DNA of 64,000 bases from Parabacteroides distasonis (GCA_021531385.1 JAFBIR010000002.1:271879-335878), one strand, 5' to 3'. Positions 18,385-27,194 are shown, counted from the stretch's first letter. Notes: generated from the letters alone by a model not told the origin. A program made the numbers and translations.

Positions 18385-19461
18385 TTATTCAAACACCATA
18401 TTAAACTGATCACAAGCACCTGTGCGATGCGCCAAATGCTTTGTTGCAGAAGAGATGCCAAACAACGGAGAGTAGGTCCTCACCTTGAGTGTCTTGCCAT
18501 CGGGCATAAACTCCAAGATGCGCAACCAGCCATCACCGCCATTGCCTTCCCAGCCACCACCGAGCACCTGCACGTTGAACATCATCTGATGCACCGTTTT
18601 CCCCGCGCTGTTCTTATCGGAGCGGAAAGCTACCGAATCCTCGAAATCGCCCGGCACACCCGTATGGCCACATATCACCATGCGAATATTCTTCGAAGGC
18701 TCCACCAACTTTTCCCAGATGTCAGCGCCATAATTGGCGGGAGCGATCTTATACTTCTCATTGGCTGTCCGTTCCGCTGTCCGGTGACGCAAGAAAGAGT
18801 GCGTCATGAAGATTACCTTCGCCTCCGCATATTCCGGTTTCGCGGCTAAATCCTTCGCCCATGCCAACACCTCATCCCGTGGAGCGAACTCCGAGGTGAT
18901 CACCAACAGCTTCCCCCAATGCGGATCCTCAAAGGCAAAAGCGGCATTCTCCAACGAAGCCACCCCCTCTCGATTGGGAAAGTCACTCACCACGCAATCA
19001 TACCACGCCTGGTTGCGCTCAAAGGGGAAATATTCCGGGAAATGGGTCTTCCCGTTCTCCGCCGCCCGGTAGCCATACTCATGATTACCGGCCGAAATAA
19101 TGTAGGGCACTTTTCCATCCAACCGCTCGAACGAACGGGACACCGCTTGCCACATCTCCCGGCTCGTTTGGTTCAACATCTTGCGGTTACGAACGATATT
19201 CTCGTTTTGCTCCACCAAGTCGCCCGTGCAAAGCACCGCCTTGATATGCAGCTGGTCGATGTTGTCAGCAATCCAAGCCGTGCAAAGATCAAACAGCGGC
19301 TGATTGATGTCATACTTGATATACCCTTGGGGATCTCCCAACAGAATCATTGAAAACGATTGCTCATCCGTCAATTGCTGACGATCCGCCCGTTTTTGCC
19401 CCATCGCCAAAAAGCTCATACACAAGAGACAAAGCCCTACCCATAAACCTTTTCTTTTCAT
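18385..19461 (-). CDS. secreted calcineurin-like metallophosphoesterase
   Basis: 358 residues with a signal peptide (about 1-21, MKRKGLWVGLCLLCMSFLAMG). The metal-binding motifs of the family are in order: 'LLGDPQ', 'CTGDLVEQN', 'SAGNHEYG', 'IFMTHSF' and 'VICGHTGV'. It probably hydrolyses a phosphoester in the periplasm; the substrate is unknown. It is monocistronic, with a TACCTTTG -7 box on the minus strand at 19491-19498 just upstream. Confidence 0.88.
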   Translation of the reverse strand: MKRKGLWVGLCLLCMSFLAMGQKRADRQQLTDEQSFSMILLGDPQGYIKYDINQPLFDLCTAWIADNIDQLHIKAVLCTGDLVEQNENIVRNRKMLNQTSREMWQAVSRSFERLDGKVPYIISAGNHEYGYRAAENGKTHFPEYFPFERNQAWYDCVVSDFPNREGVASLENAAFAFEDPHWGKLLVITSEFAPRDEVLAWAKDLAAKPEYAEAKVIFMTHSFLRHRTAERTANEKYKIAPANYGADIWEKLVEPSKNIRMVICGHTGVPGDFEDSVAFRSDKNSAGKTVHQMMFNVQVLGGGWEGNGGDGWLRILEFMPDGKTLKVRTYSPLFGISSATKHLAHRTGACDQFNMVFE

Positions 19462-19490
19462 GATACGTTCTCCTTTTCTTATTACCTTGA

Positions 19491-19498
19491 CAAAGGTA
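19491..19498 (-). promoter_or_regulatory. -7 promoter box for the metallophosphoesterase gene
   Basis: TACCTTTG on the minus strand fits TAnnTTTG, 29 bases before the ATG. Confidence 0.5.
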
Positions 19499-19546
19499 GT
19501 AAAAACTTTCTCATTGTGCGCCCCTCTCCTTCTCTCTCAAAATCTC

Positions 19547-19570
19547 ACTGTTGCGCTGTAACGCTGTTGC
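19547..19570. repeat. three tandem 8-bp iteron-like units (left array)
   Basis: ACTGTTGC, GCTGTAAC and GCTGTTGC abut one another. The same 8-mers recur in two arrays near 29.2-29.4 kb at the other end of the island. The remainder of the 19462-19794 gap is A+T-rich and I see no gene in it. Confidence 0.7.
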
Positions 19571-19794
19571 GCTTTGCCAGCCAATGGCCAAAAATGAAAA
19601 AAGCCATCCTCACGGACAGCCAATCTCAAAACAGTTGTTTAACCTTAAATCTTAGTATCATGAAAAACACGATGCAAAAATAGTATTTTTGTGTTATACA
19701 ACATACGCATATAACATGTTTCTATCACAAGTTTGATTTATTTAGCAGATCCATGACTTTATGCTAATAAACATTTGAGAATATCGGTCAAATG

Positions 19795-22149
19795 TCAATA
19801 CTCCTTTAAGCCCTCTACGCACTTCCGCCATAAGTCGCTCACCTCGTCATAGGCGATGTAGCCACGGCTTTTCCAGACACGGAGGGTGCCCTTGCCATCC
19901 CCATGCCTACCTTGCCGCTGACGCGCCCGAAGGAACTGCTCGTAGCTGAACGCATCGGGCAACTGTGCGAGCAGATTCTGCGGGGAGGCATTGACCTGAC
20001 GCTCCTCCTCCTGCAACTCCTCCTCCAACTGACAGCCGAAGAAACGCATCTTGCACCACAGATCCATCTGCTCGCTCCATCGCACGTAATCAGCGATCGC
20101 CTCCGACCATTGATACCCCTCCGCCACGTAGAGCACCATCGCCTTCAGGTAGGCAATCACGTTCGCACGGTAGGAGAGCACCCGGTAAGCCTCGCTCTCC
20201 GAGAGGGTCGCCCGCCGGTCGTTCTCCAAGGTCAGCTCCTTGGCCAAGCGCAACGCCTCAGGGCACTCGATAAGCCCATTCGCCGACGAGAGACGGTCGA
20301 TAAAGGGACGGACCGCCTCCGCATACGCCTCATCGTAAAGGCCATAGATGGGTAACGACCCCTCGTCGGCATCCCCTGCGTCTCCCGTAGCCATCGGCTT
20401 CACGATCGTGGAGAGATTGAGGCGTGAGAGGGTACCGTCGTTCACCGCACGGGCGAAGAAGCGACGGGCATTGGGGATGGTGGTCGAGGCGTTGAAGTTC
20501 CAACGCAGCGGGGCGATACCGGTCACGGAGTCGGCTCCCACACGCTCCTGCCCATGCTCGGCGTTGTCGAACGCCTTGCGGATCAAGATGCTCACCTCGT
20601 CGATCGTACCCCTCGACGTCACCTTCTTCAGCTGCTCCACCTCATCCACCCGGGTGTAGATGAAGCGCTGCCCATTGGCGTCAGCATCCACCACACGCTG
20701 GTTGAAGACGGCATCGGTCAAGTTGTCGATCAACAGCTGGATGCAGAGATCCGTCGGGCGAGGATCCTTCGCCTTCGTCTTCCCCGAGGGGTTCTTGCGC
20801 TTCCACTCCGCCTCACGCACCCGGTTCGGCTTATCCGCCTCCTTGATGTCTGCCAAGATATAGTCGATCGGCTTCTTGACACACCCCTTGCCGACGCTCA
20901 TCGGGGCGATCAACACATGCATGAAGGTGGCCTCATGATCCACATTGTCCCAATAGCGGAACCGCACCCCATGCAGATGCGCCCCAAGGGCGGGAAACAC
21001 CGCCTCGCACACCGCTGGCTTATAGAGGTCGGGCACCTTGCTCGTCAGCAACGCCAAGCAGGTAGGCAACCGCATCGGCATCGGCGGAGGGCACTCCCGT
21101 GTGCCACCTGTCACCGTCAGCTTCGCGTCCTCACGCAGGGCGTTCAACACCTGACGCAGCCGGAAGGGCATCCCCTTGCGTGGCTCCTTCAAGGCACTCT
21201 CGATGGTGCGTCGCCACTCCTCCTCCTCGAAACCGTCATAGCGAGGGATCACCGCCTCCAAACGCCCCTGATCGTAGTCGCAAATCGGGCGCAAGGTCAT
21301 CGCCAACTCAAAGGTCTTCACGTTGCGATCGCCCTCCATCGGCAGCTTCCCGCCGTTGAACAGGTCGAAATACTTGGCGATAATCGCCTCGAACGGCCAC
21401 CCTTGGTAGGTAGGCACAGATGCCTCATCCACCGCCTTCGCCGTCGTTTCCGCCACTTGCGGCACCGCCACTGTCAGCACCTTCTCAGTCGCCTTTGCGG
21501 TAGAGACGTAGCGCGCTACGTCTCTACAATTGGGTTGGCCGTCGGTGTCGCTCTCCACCGGGCATGCCCCGCTCTCCTCGGCAAACAGGGCCTCATCCAA
21601 GAAGAGCAAATCATCGGCGGAGGCGGTCGTCGTAAAAAACACCCGGGTGATGTCTTTCGCCCCCTCGTCATACCGCACACCCAGCAGCTCACTCGCCCAA
21701 CGGAGGTTGCGCACCTGGTTCTCCAACACCTTGCCTTCCGCCAACCCCTCCGTGAAGCGACGGCGGAAAACGACATGATACCCTTTCCTCGCCGAACGCT
21801 CCAGCATCAGCAACCCTAACTCCTCCCGCTTGGCCAACACCAACTGCGGCACCGCTGCCATCCGCCGCTCATAATCGGGATCCGAAGGGTCGAAATCCAC
21901 ATCCATCCCCACGCTCATCGAGGCGATCTTCGCCCCCTTCAGCCGTCCGTCAGCACCCGGCAAACAGCTGTAATTCATCTGCAAGAGACGATGTTTCTGC
22001 TTCACCTCGCCCTGACGCACCATGGCCACCAACGCCTGCTGCCGGGCACTGTTGCGGAGATCTCGGTACTCCGCCGCCGTGCGGATGGGACGCATCTGCT
22101 TCGCCCCATCCACATAGTAGATCATATAACACGACATATCGCTTACCAT
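19795..22149 (-). CDS. BT4734-like / DUF3987 primase-helicase-like protein of a mobile element
   Basis: 784 residues. The N-terminal third ('GAKIASMSVGMDVDFDPSDPDY', 'KGYHVVFRRRF', 'DEGAKDITRVFF') resembles the BT4734/BF3469 domain, an archaeo-eukaryotic primase-like fold. The C-terminal half resembles DUF3987 helicase-like proteins, but its P-loop position (about residues 413-421) reads APMSVGKG, a degenerate Walker A. Such fusions are common in Bacteroides integrated elements and are thought to act in element DNA replication. It starts at an ATG overlapping the previous stop (ATGGTAA), so translation is coupled. It is last in the operon with the P5-like and 129-residue proteins. Confidence 0.8.
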   Translation of the reverse strand: MVSDMSCYMIYYVDGAKQMRPIRTAAEYRDLRNSARQQALVAMVRQGEVKQKHRLLQMNYSCLPGADGRLKGAKIASMSVGMDVDFDPSDPDYERRMAAVPQLVLAKREELGLLMLERSARKGYHVVFRRRFTEGLAEGKVLENQVRNLRWASELLGVRYDEGAKDITRVFFTTTASADDLLFLDEALFAEESGACPVESDTDGQPNCRDVARYVSTAKATEKVLTVAVPQVAETTAKAVDEASVPTYQGWPFEAIIAKYFDLFNGGKLPMEGDRNVKTFELAMTLRPICDYDQGRLEAVIPRYDGFEEEEWRRTIESALKEPRKGMPFRLRQVLNALREDAKLTVTGGTRECPPPMPMRLPTCLALLTSKVPDLYKPAVCEAVFPALGAHLHGVRFRYWDNVDHEATFMHVLIAPMSVGKGCVKKPIDYILADIKEADKPNRVREAEWKRKNPSGKTKAKDPRPTDLCIQLLIDNLTDAVFNQRVVDADANGQRFIYTRVDEVEQLKKVTSRGTIDEVSILIRKAFDNAEHGQERVGADSVTGIAPLRWNFNASTTIPNARRFFARAVNDGTLSRLNLSTIVKPMATGDAGDADEGSLPIYGLYDEAYAEAVRPFIDRLSSANGLIECPEALRLAKELTLENDRRATLSESEAYRVLSYRANVIAYLKAMVLYVAEGYQWSEAIADYVRWSEQMDLWCKMRFFGCQLEEELQEEERQVNASPQNLLAQLPDAFSYEQFLRARQRQGRHGDGKGTLRVWKSRGYIAYDEVSDLWRKCVEGLKEY

Positions 22150-22532
22150 TGGGTTAACGCCTGGCGAGTCCTTACGAACGCCTTCATCTGATCCATCTCC
22201 TCGCTCAGCGCCGCCAAGAAATACGCCTTATCCATCCGCTTCGGGAAAGAGAGATGGAAAATCACCTTCTCCTTCGTCGCCTTCACCTCGCCATGCGACG
22301 TGTCGTAGAGCGGCGTGTAGCGAGGGCCACTGTCGAACGCATACGGACGGAAATGTGAGCGGCCATCTGCCTCGGTCGTCATCCGCCCCTTTTGGGAAGC
22401 TACGAACCCACCGGCTACGATCTGCTGCCCCAACTCAAACTCGCAGGGATAAATGTTGATACTTCCATTGTTATGAAACACGGTTTGTGTCTCCATGTGG
22501 ATCTCATCCACAAACACTTGATTGTTTGTCAT
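22143..22532 (-). CDS. hypothetical protein, element-associated (129 aa)
   Basis: 129 residues beginning MTNNQVFVDEIHMETQTVFHN. I recognise no domain. The pattern of beta-rich N-terminus ('INIYPCEFELGQQIVAGGF') and helical C-terminus ('AYFLAALSEEMDQMKAFVR') is visible. It lies between a phage-like P5 protein and the DUF3987 protein, sharing a 7-base overlap with the latter, so it probably works with them. Confidence 0.7.
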   Translation of the reverse strand: MTNNQVFVDEIHMETQTVFHNNGSINIYPCEFELGQQIVAGGFVASQKGRMTTEADGRSHFRPYAFDSGPRYTPLYDTSHGEVKATKEKVIFHLSFPKRMDKAYFLAALSEEMDQMKAFVRTRQALTQW

Positions 22533-22554
22533 ATTTTCAATTGATTTATAATTC

Positions 22555-22989
22555 CTAATTCCTCAATGCCAAGAGGTATGCTTCGTTGAGCGCTGCCTCC
22601 CGCTCGATAAGGCCACTCTCCATCTGCGCCATCGAGCGCACCACCTCCACCATCGCTTGCTGATCTTGGAAGCGCAGCGGCTCATCGGCCGGGATGCCCG
22701 TCGTGCGGCTCACGTAGTCGATATACGCCTGTGTGTTGTTGCCATCTGCCGAGGGCGCCCATCGAGCGATGATCTTGCCGATCGTGTTCGCCCCTCGCTT
22801 CTCGATGTAGGTACGCAGCAGCTTGAACGCCGCCCGATAGCCATACTTACGTGCCTTGAATTGCACGAACGCCTTGTCCGTCTGTTGCTCCGCCATGCCC
22901 AGCCACTGGCTCTTGCCGTGGCGGATGTTCAGTGGGTTGTTGTTGCGGAGGCCTCTTGTCAGCCTCCTATTCGTCGTCATCTTGCTCAT
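22555..22989 (-). CDS. phage structural protein P5-like (putative lysozyme-type) protein
   Basis: 144 residues. The block 'GLRNNNPLNIRHGKSQWLG', followed by 'TDKAFVQFKARKYGYRAAFKLLRTY', is the conserved core of proteins annotated in Bacteroidetes as structural protein P5, related to phage virion or lysozyme-like proteins. The ATG at 22989 is preceded by a good ribosome site, GGGAGG, six bases away. It is the first well-supported gene of the operon leading to the DUF3987 protein. Confidence 0.75.
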   Translation of the reverse strand: MSKMTTNRRLTRGLRNNNPLNIRHGKSQWLGMAEQQTDKAFVQFKARKYGYRAAFKLLRTYIEKRGANTIGKIIARWAPSADGNNTQAYIDYVSRTTGIPADEPLRFQDQQAMVEVVRSMAQMESGLIEREAALNEAYLLALRN

Positions 22990-23104
22990 AACACCTCCCT
23001 TTTACGCTTGTTTCTTGGGCCATCCACTGCTCATGCTCAGCGTGAGGGTAAACTTCCCAATGTGAATCGAAACATATATATCCATCTCCTACTTCGTTAC
23101 CCAT
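22967..23104 (-). CDS. possible 45-residue acidic leader ORF upstream of the P5-like gene
   Basis: A minus-strand frame starting MGNEVGDGYICFDSHWEVY encodes 45 residues ending in a D/E-rich tail and overlaps the P5 start by 23 bases. It lies directly behind a promoter box and a hairpin. Composition looks protein-like, but there is no homology evidence and no clear ribosome site. Confidence 0.35.
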   Translation of the reverse strand: MGNEVGDGYICFDSHWEVYPHAEHEQWMAQETSVKGRCYEQDDDE

Positions 23105-23142
23105 GCCTTTTCATGGGGATCTCTAAAAAAAACACTGCCCTT

Positions 23143-23186
23143 CAGAAAGCCTTCAGCCACGCTGCCCTGTGGCCTTCAGCTTTCTG
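23143..23186 (-). promoter_or_regulatory. long leader hairpin followed by T8
   Basis: CAGAAAGC pairs with GCTTTCTG (outer 8 bp) and GGCCAC with GTGGC, interrupted by an internal loop. On the minus strand eight T follow after a 10-base spacer (23125-23132). It begins about five bases after the -7 box at 23191-23198, so it would form the 5' end of the transcript. It may be an attenuator or a 5'-stabilising hairpin. Confidence 0.55.
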
Positions 23187-23190
23187 AGAG

Positions 23191-23198
23191 CAAATGTA
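23191..23198 (-). promoter_or_regulatory. -7 promoter box for the P5/DUF3987 operon
   Basis: TACATTTG on the minus strand, an exact TAnnTTTG match. No good -33 was seen. Confidence 0.55.
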
Positions 23199-23248
23199 GG
23201 GTGTAATGAGCACCTAAAAAGAATATATATCACTGATAATCAATTGGA

Positions 23249-23308
23249 GTCTAAGGCGTCTAATCCCTTTCTGGATTTTTGTCTAATGCGCCTAACAGGT
23301 TGTCTAAT
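23249..23308. repeat. cluster of GTCTAAT repeats
   Basis: GTCTAA(T) begins at 23249, 23258, 23281 and 23302, with a variant GCCTAAC at 23290. Two pairs (23249/23258 and 23281/23290) have a 9-base period. They lie just upstream of the promoter at 23191-23198. The rest of 23199-23478 holds no gene I can support. Confidence 0.55.
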
Positions 23309-23478
23309 CGGGGGAGATAGATGTTAAGTTTCATTCTTTCATAAGCTATTTCCCGGCCAAAAACTTGCCGGTCATAGTTATTGCTCCTATATTTTTGTGT
23401 CTTTGCCTTTCCCGAGAATTGCTTTTAAATCACGCTTGTGAATTTTCACTTGCGAATCTTTAGCACTTTAGATTAGGA

Positions 23479-24126
23479 TCACTCCTCCTGCAACAATGCC
23501 TCAATTCGTTTCTTGACTCCCAAAGCCACCCCACGAAAGCGGGTGGTATCAGCCAAGTGATAGCGCATGAGGTTGCTATGGGCAAACATGTCGTTGATAG
23601 GCACCTCCTGTTTATCCTTTCCCACCCAGCGTTGCCGTTGAGACGAGATACAGAGGGCATAACGGCGCACCATCTTTTCCTCCACCTCTCCCTCCTTCCG
23701 CATGAAAAGATCCGGATACCATGCCAGCATTTGACGAACGAAATCGACATCTTTCAAACCGCCGCGCACAGCCACACCTGCTTCGGCTATCCCCTTCAGC
23801 ACATAATACCACTCTGCTTGACACTCCGGGGAGATTTGATATTCTTCAGCCGACTCCACACCTGCTTGCTTCACAAATGCGAGAATTGCCTGATGTAAAC
23901 GGGCATACGCCTCCTCGGTCTTGAAAAGGCTTGCCCTAAAAATATGGTTCGTCTTGGCATAAGATGCCTCTTCCCCCTCCGCTGAAGGTTGCTTCTCCTC
24001 CTCCGGTTGCGCTTTCGCCACCCCCTGATAGAAGGTGCCGCCTTGGATGTACACATCGCCATTCTGTGTGCTGCCCGCCTCGAAGATGCAGCTGCCGGGT
24101 GCGTAATTATTTGTGATATTCGCCAT
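23479..24126 (-). CDS. unknown protein with N-terminal NNY..FEAGS..NGDV motif
   Basis: 215 residues from the ATG at 24126 (MANITNNYAPGS), one base after the stop of the upstream gene, indicating translational coupling. Residues 3-24 carry 'SCIFEAGSTQNGDVYI', nearly the same as the C-terminal tail of the upstream 502-residue protein ('SCHFEAGSSMNGDVHI'). After a Glu-rich linker the rest (about 45-215) is a helical domain I do not recognise. The duplicated motif at the junction suggests the two proteins interact or assemble through it; this is inference. Confidence 0.7.
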   Translation of the reverse strand: MANITNNYAPGSCIFEAGSTQNGDVYIQGGTFYQGVAKAQPEEEKQPSAEGEEASYAKTNHIFRASLFKTEEAYARLHQAILAFVKQAGVESAEEYQISPECQAEWYYVLKGIAEAGVAVRGGLKDVDFVRQMLAWYPDLFMRKEGEVEEKMVRRYALCISSQRQRWVGKDKQEVPINDMFAHSNLMRYHLADTTRFRGVALGVKKRIEALLQEE

Positions 24127-24127
24127 A

Positions 24128-25636
24128 CTATTTATCTGATTTATTCGGTTTATTCCTCTGATTCTTAGATTCATCTACTATGTGCACATCGCCGTTCATC
24201 GAGCTACCCGCCTCGAAGTGGCAACTATTCGGTTCGAAATGGTTGTGCGTCGTGGTCGGTTTTGTGGCCCCCTCCAACAGGCGTTGACTCTTCGCTTCCT
24301 TCGCTTCGAATTTCGCATCGATCAAGTCGGCCAACTCATCGCTGTGCCGTTTCCAAGCAGGATTCTTCCGCAGGTGGAAATCGAGGTTCATGAAGAGCAG
24401 CTGCGCCTTCTCCGGGTCGTTGATGCGGTTGAGCATACCCCGGAGGTCATCCATAGATACACTATCCCCATACTGCTCAGCCGCCTCTCTGAAAGCCTTG
24501 AGCGAACCGATCTCGATCCGCATCTCGTTGATCTGCTTCACCAACGCCTCGTTACGCTCCTTTTGCAGCCGCAGGGAGTGATGGATCTCGCCCGTAGTGA
24601 GCCGGGTCGTATCTCGGCTGTATGCGTCCATTTGCGCCTTGGGAAACAACACTCTGAACAGGTCGTCCAACCCCTCCGATTGATCGCTTTTCAACGCCTC
24701 CTGGAGTCGCTTCTTAGTCTTCTCGCGCTTCTCTCGTTTTGAGGCGTCATCCACTGGCGCCTCCAGCAGTTTCGGATTGTAACGCAAGCAAGCCGTCAGT
24801 AGATGCGTATAAGGCATTCTTTCCTTAGTGTCCACAAACCGATTCACGATTTGAATGACATTCGCAAAATGCGTATGCAAGGGAAGGTTCAGCAAGACGC
24901 TGTAAAAATCGAAGAGCTGATTCCATACATCCGCTTCGGCCACCTGCCGCAGCAACCGCTCCCGCTCAGCCTTGTCGAGCCGCTCATCCCGCATGATCAT
25001 CACCACGGCGATCGTCAGGCAGCAATACTCCATCTTCGCCTTGATGCAATTGGCCGGCCGATTGGCTAACTCCGGCTGCACCTTCGCATAGATCGCATCC
25101 CAATCCATTGAAACTCCATTGTAGGCAGCGTAAGCCAACGCCCGCAGGTAGAGGCGCCAATGGGAGTTGCCACCCTCCGCTCTCTCCGCGATCTCCACGC
25201 AGCGTTCCAACAACTTCAGTGGCTCTATACGTGAGAAAAGCAGCTCGAAATGCGTCTCTTCCTCCATGATCCGTCGCAAATGATGGAATGCCTCCCGCCT
25301 TCTGATCCGTCGCTCATCCTTATCCCATGGATTAAAATCAAAGCACATCCGGTCGGCTGGGAAGGTCAGCAACTCCAAGTAGAGCGGTGTCAGCGCCATG
25401 GTCAGTTCCTCCGTATAGCCACACTCCCGGCAATAATCCACCATGCCTCGCACCGTGTAAAGGTTCACTCGCTGTGCCTCCTCCACGTCACGCCACTTGT
25501 CGTGCTTCCTAAGCCAATCCACATTGCTTATACTCACCTCGTAATCCAAGGAGACGTCCGAGAGCTCCCCGTCAAGCATCCGGTTGAGCGGCTCGACCAC
25601 ATAGTTCGAAATGTCGCAGCTGATTGTGTCGTTCAT
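24128..25636 (-). CDS. unknown 502-residue protein with C-terminal FEAGS..NGDV motif
   Basis: 502 residues, almost wholly helical in appearance, with a coiled-coil-like stretch near 320-390 and no signal peptide. The tail (about 463-490) reads 'NHFEPNSCHFEAGSSM' and then NGDVHI, a motif shared with the N-terminus of the next gene. I recognise no catalytic motif. It lies between ATPase 1 (25714-26961) and the 215-residue partner on the same strand. A truncated relic of a second copy of its 5' end is present at 27087-27134. Confidence 0.7.
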   Translation of the reverse strand: MNDTISCDISNYVVEPLNRMLDGELSDVSLDYEVSISNVDWLRKHDKWRDVEEAQRVNLYTVRGMVDYCRECGYTEELTMALTPLYLELLTFPADRMCFDFNPWDKDERRIRRREAFHHLRRIMEEETHFELLFSRIEPLKLLERCVEIAERAEGGNSHWRLYLRALAYAAYNGVSMDWDAIYAKVQPELANRPANCIKAKMEYCCLTIAVVMIMRDERLDKAERERLLRQVAEADVWNQLFDFYSVLLNLPLHTHFANVIQIVNRFVDTKERMPYTHLLTACLRYNPKLLEAPVDDASKREKREKTKKRLQEALKSDQSEGLDDLFRVLFPKAQMDAYSRDTTRLTTGEIHHSLRLQKERNEALVKQINEMRIEIGSLKAFREAAEQYGDSVSMDDLRGMLNRINDPEKAQLLFMNLDFHLRKNPAWKRHSDELADLIDAKFEAKEAKSQRLLEGATKPTTTHNHFEPNSCHFEAGSSMNGDVHIVDESKNQRNKPNKSDK

Positions 25637-25713
25637 GATCCATCCACATTAAATAGGTTATTCCAATACGCTCCGAAGTTACGTATTTTTTTGGCTTAGG
25701 AGCCCACGAGACA

Positions 25714-26961
25714 TCAAAATTTGTGGATGGGAACCACATGGATGGTATGGTTACCCAAGGTGATGGTTTCTTCCTCGTTCTGCGTGATGATAACAAGATC
25801 CTCACATTTCAGCTCCTCGGCACACTCAATGAGCGCATCTAACTCACGCTTTCGGGTTTTGACGGCACGCATGTCGTAGCATACCTGTATCAGCTGTGCA
25901 ACCTTGGTGCCCTCTCTGAGCACAAAATCGGTCTCCTTGTCGTTGCGAGAGCGATAATAGAATATCGTCCTGTCAGTTGTATATCCTCTGCGTAGCAACT
26001 CCACGAATACCTGGTTTTCCAATAAACGCCCCAGATTGTCGCTGACGTTGAATGCGCGAGCGGCCACAAATCCATTATCGACGACATATACCTTCTGAGG
26101 AGCCTTCTTCATCAGTTTCAGCTTATTGTCGAAACGAGGCAGATAAAAGAACAGATAAGGCTCAGCCAAATAACCCATGAATTTTTTGGCCGTATTCACG
26201 CTTGACAACCCTAAGTCTTCTGCCAAACCAGTTGCGGACAGCGGGTTGCAGAAATTGCTAAGCAGATACAAGGCCATGTTGTTGAGATCTGCGACGTTTC
26301 TCACTTTGTGCCGTTCAACGACGTCTTTCCACACGATCGAGTCAAACAGGGTCGAAAGGTAACTGCTTGCGATACTTCTGGCCTCAATGGTCTCGGGATA
26401 GCCTCCTCTACGAAGATAGTCATCCAGCAGGAAAGACCCCTTTGAAGTTTCCGCTGCTGAATCATCCGTCAGCATAACCTTATGCCACTCAAAATATTCT
26501 TCAAGGCTGAATGGAAACACTTTCACCTCAAGGTATCTGCCGGTCAATGCGGTAGCCATCTCGCTACTCAGCATCTTCGCGTTACTACCTGTTATGATAA
26601 GATTTACGCCATTGCGATATAGCTTTGATACCCACAGATCCCACCCTTCCAGATTCTGCACCTCGTCAAGAAGAAGGTATTCGTAATTTGGGTAAACTTC
26701 GTCCAGTAGATGCATGACCAAATGCTCATCCCACTGTTTCAGCAGCGTATTGTCATCGAAGTTAAGATAGGCGAAATTCTTTCCTCGAAGCATGAGCAAA
26801 GCCTGTGTTGACTTGCCCGCTCTACGGGGACCCGTCAACAGTTTGATCTGTTTGATAGCCAGCATCCCAGCTACGTCATTGCCTACATGACGCAACAGAT
26901 AAGGTTTTGCAAGCAGCTTATCTCGTTCTTCTCTTTGCGATTGTATGATAAATCTCATCAT
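25714..26961 (-). CDS. AAA ATPase with DUF4143 (ATPase 1)
   Basis: 415 residues. Walker A is 'GPRRAGKST' (44-52), Walker B is 'YLLLDEVQNLEGW' (about 95-107) and sensor-like 'LIITGSNAKML' follows: the AAA_14 domain. The C-terminal half is DUF4143, with 'YVVDNGFVAARAF' and the nuclease-like 'SRNDKETDFVLREG'. These proteins are common and variable in Bacteroidetes; their role is not established. It is preceded by a promoter (26987-27017) and a 68-bp element that recurs upstream of ATPase 2. Confidence 0.88.
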   Translation of the reverse strand: MMRFIIQSQREERDKLLAKPYLLRHVGNDVAGMLAIKQIKLLTGPRRAGKSTQALLMLRGKNFAYLNFDDNTLLKQWDEHLVMHLLDEVYPNYEYLLLDEVQNLEGWDLWVSKLYRNGVNLIITGSNAKMLSSEMATALTGRYLEVKVFPFSLEEYFEWHKVMLTDDSAAETSKGSFLLDDYLRRGGYPETIEARSIASSYLSTLFDSIVWKDVVERHKVRNVADLNNMALYLLSNFCNPLSATGLAEDLGLSSVNTAKKFMGYLAEPYLFFYLPRFDNKLKLMKKAPQKVYVVDNGFVAARAFNVSDNLGRLLENQVFVELLRRGYTTDRTIFYYRSRNDKETDFVLREGTKVAQLIQVCYDMRAVKTRKRELDALIECAEELKCEDLVIITQNEEETITLGNHTIHVVPIHKF

Positions 26962-26986
26962 CTGCGATAGCTTGAAAGTCTGGATG

Positions 26987-27017
26987 CAAAATTAGGGTCT
27001 TTTCTGCAATTAATCAA
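26987..27017 (-). promoter_or_regulatory. promoter of ATPase 1
   Basis: On the minus strand TTG (27015-27017), a 20-base spacer and TAATTTTG (26987-26994), a TAnnTTTG box. It overlaps the start of the 68-bp repeat. Confidence 0.6.
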
Positions 27018-27082
27018 TCCTACTGCATAAAATAGTGCCTTTTTTGTGCAGTACGGCTACATTATTGCATAAAATCATAGGC
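27015..27082. repeat. 68-bp direct repeat, copy 1
   Basis: 66 of 68 bases are identical to 29138-29205 (differences at 27020 and 27059). It contains an internal inverted repeat, TACTGCA and TGCAGTA, and two direct TGCATAAAAT units about 40 bases apart. It lies 54 bases upstream of the ATPase 1 start. Confidence 0.9.
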
Positions 27083-27086
27083 TTTT

Positions 27087-27134
27087 CACCTCGTAATCCG
27101 AAGAGACCTCCGAAAGCTCCTCGCTAAGCTTCGC
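27087..27134 (-). pseudogene. relic of a second copy of the 502-residue gene
   Basis: About 39 of 48 bases match 25535-25582. The minus strand reads LSEELSEVSSDYEV, against LDGELSDVSLDYEV in the intact gene, then a stop within six codons. It breaks off right at the edge of the 68-bp repeat. Confidence 0.65.
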
Positions 27135-27194
27135 GAGAAAAAAGAATACCTCCCCTTCATGCCGGAAATGTCATTTATTCATTACCTTCGCGAC

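Noticed and set aside
20554..21819. 421-codon plus-strand open frame
   Set aside because: Antisense shadow of the DUF3987-type gene; the composition (H, R, L, Q) and lack of motifs show it is not coding.
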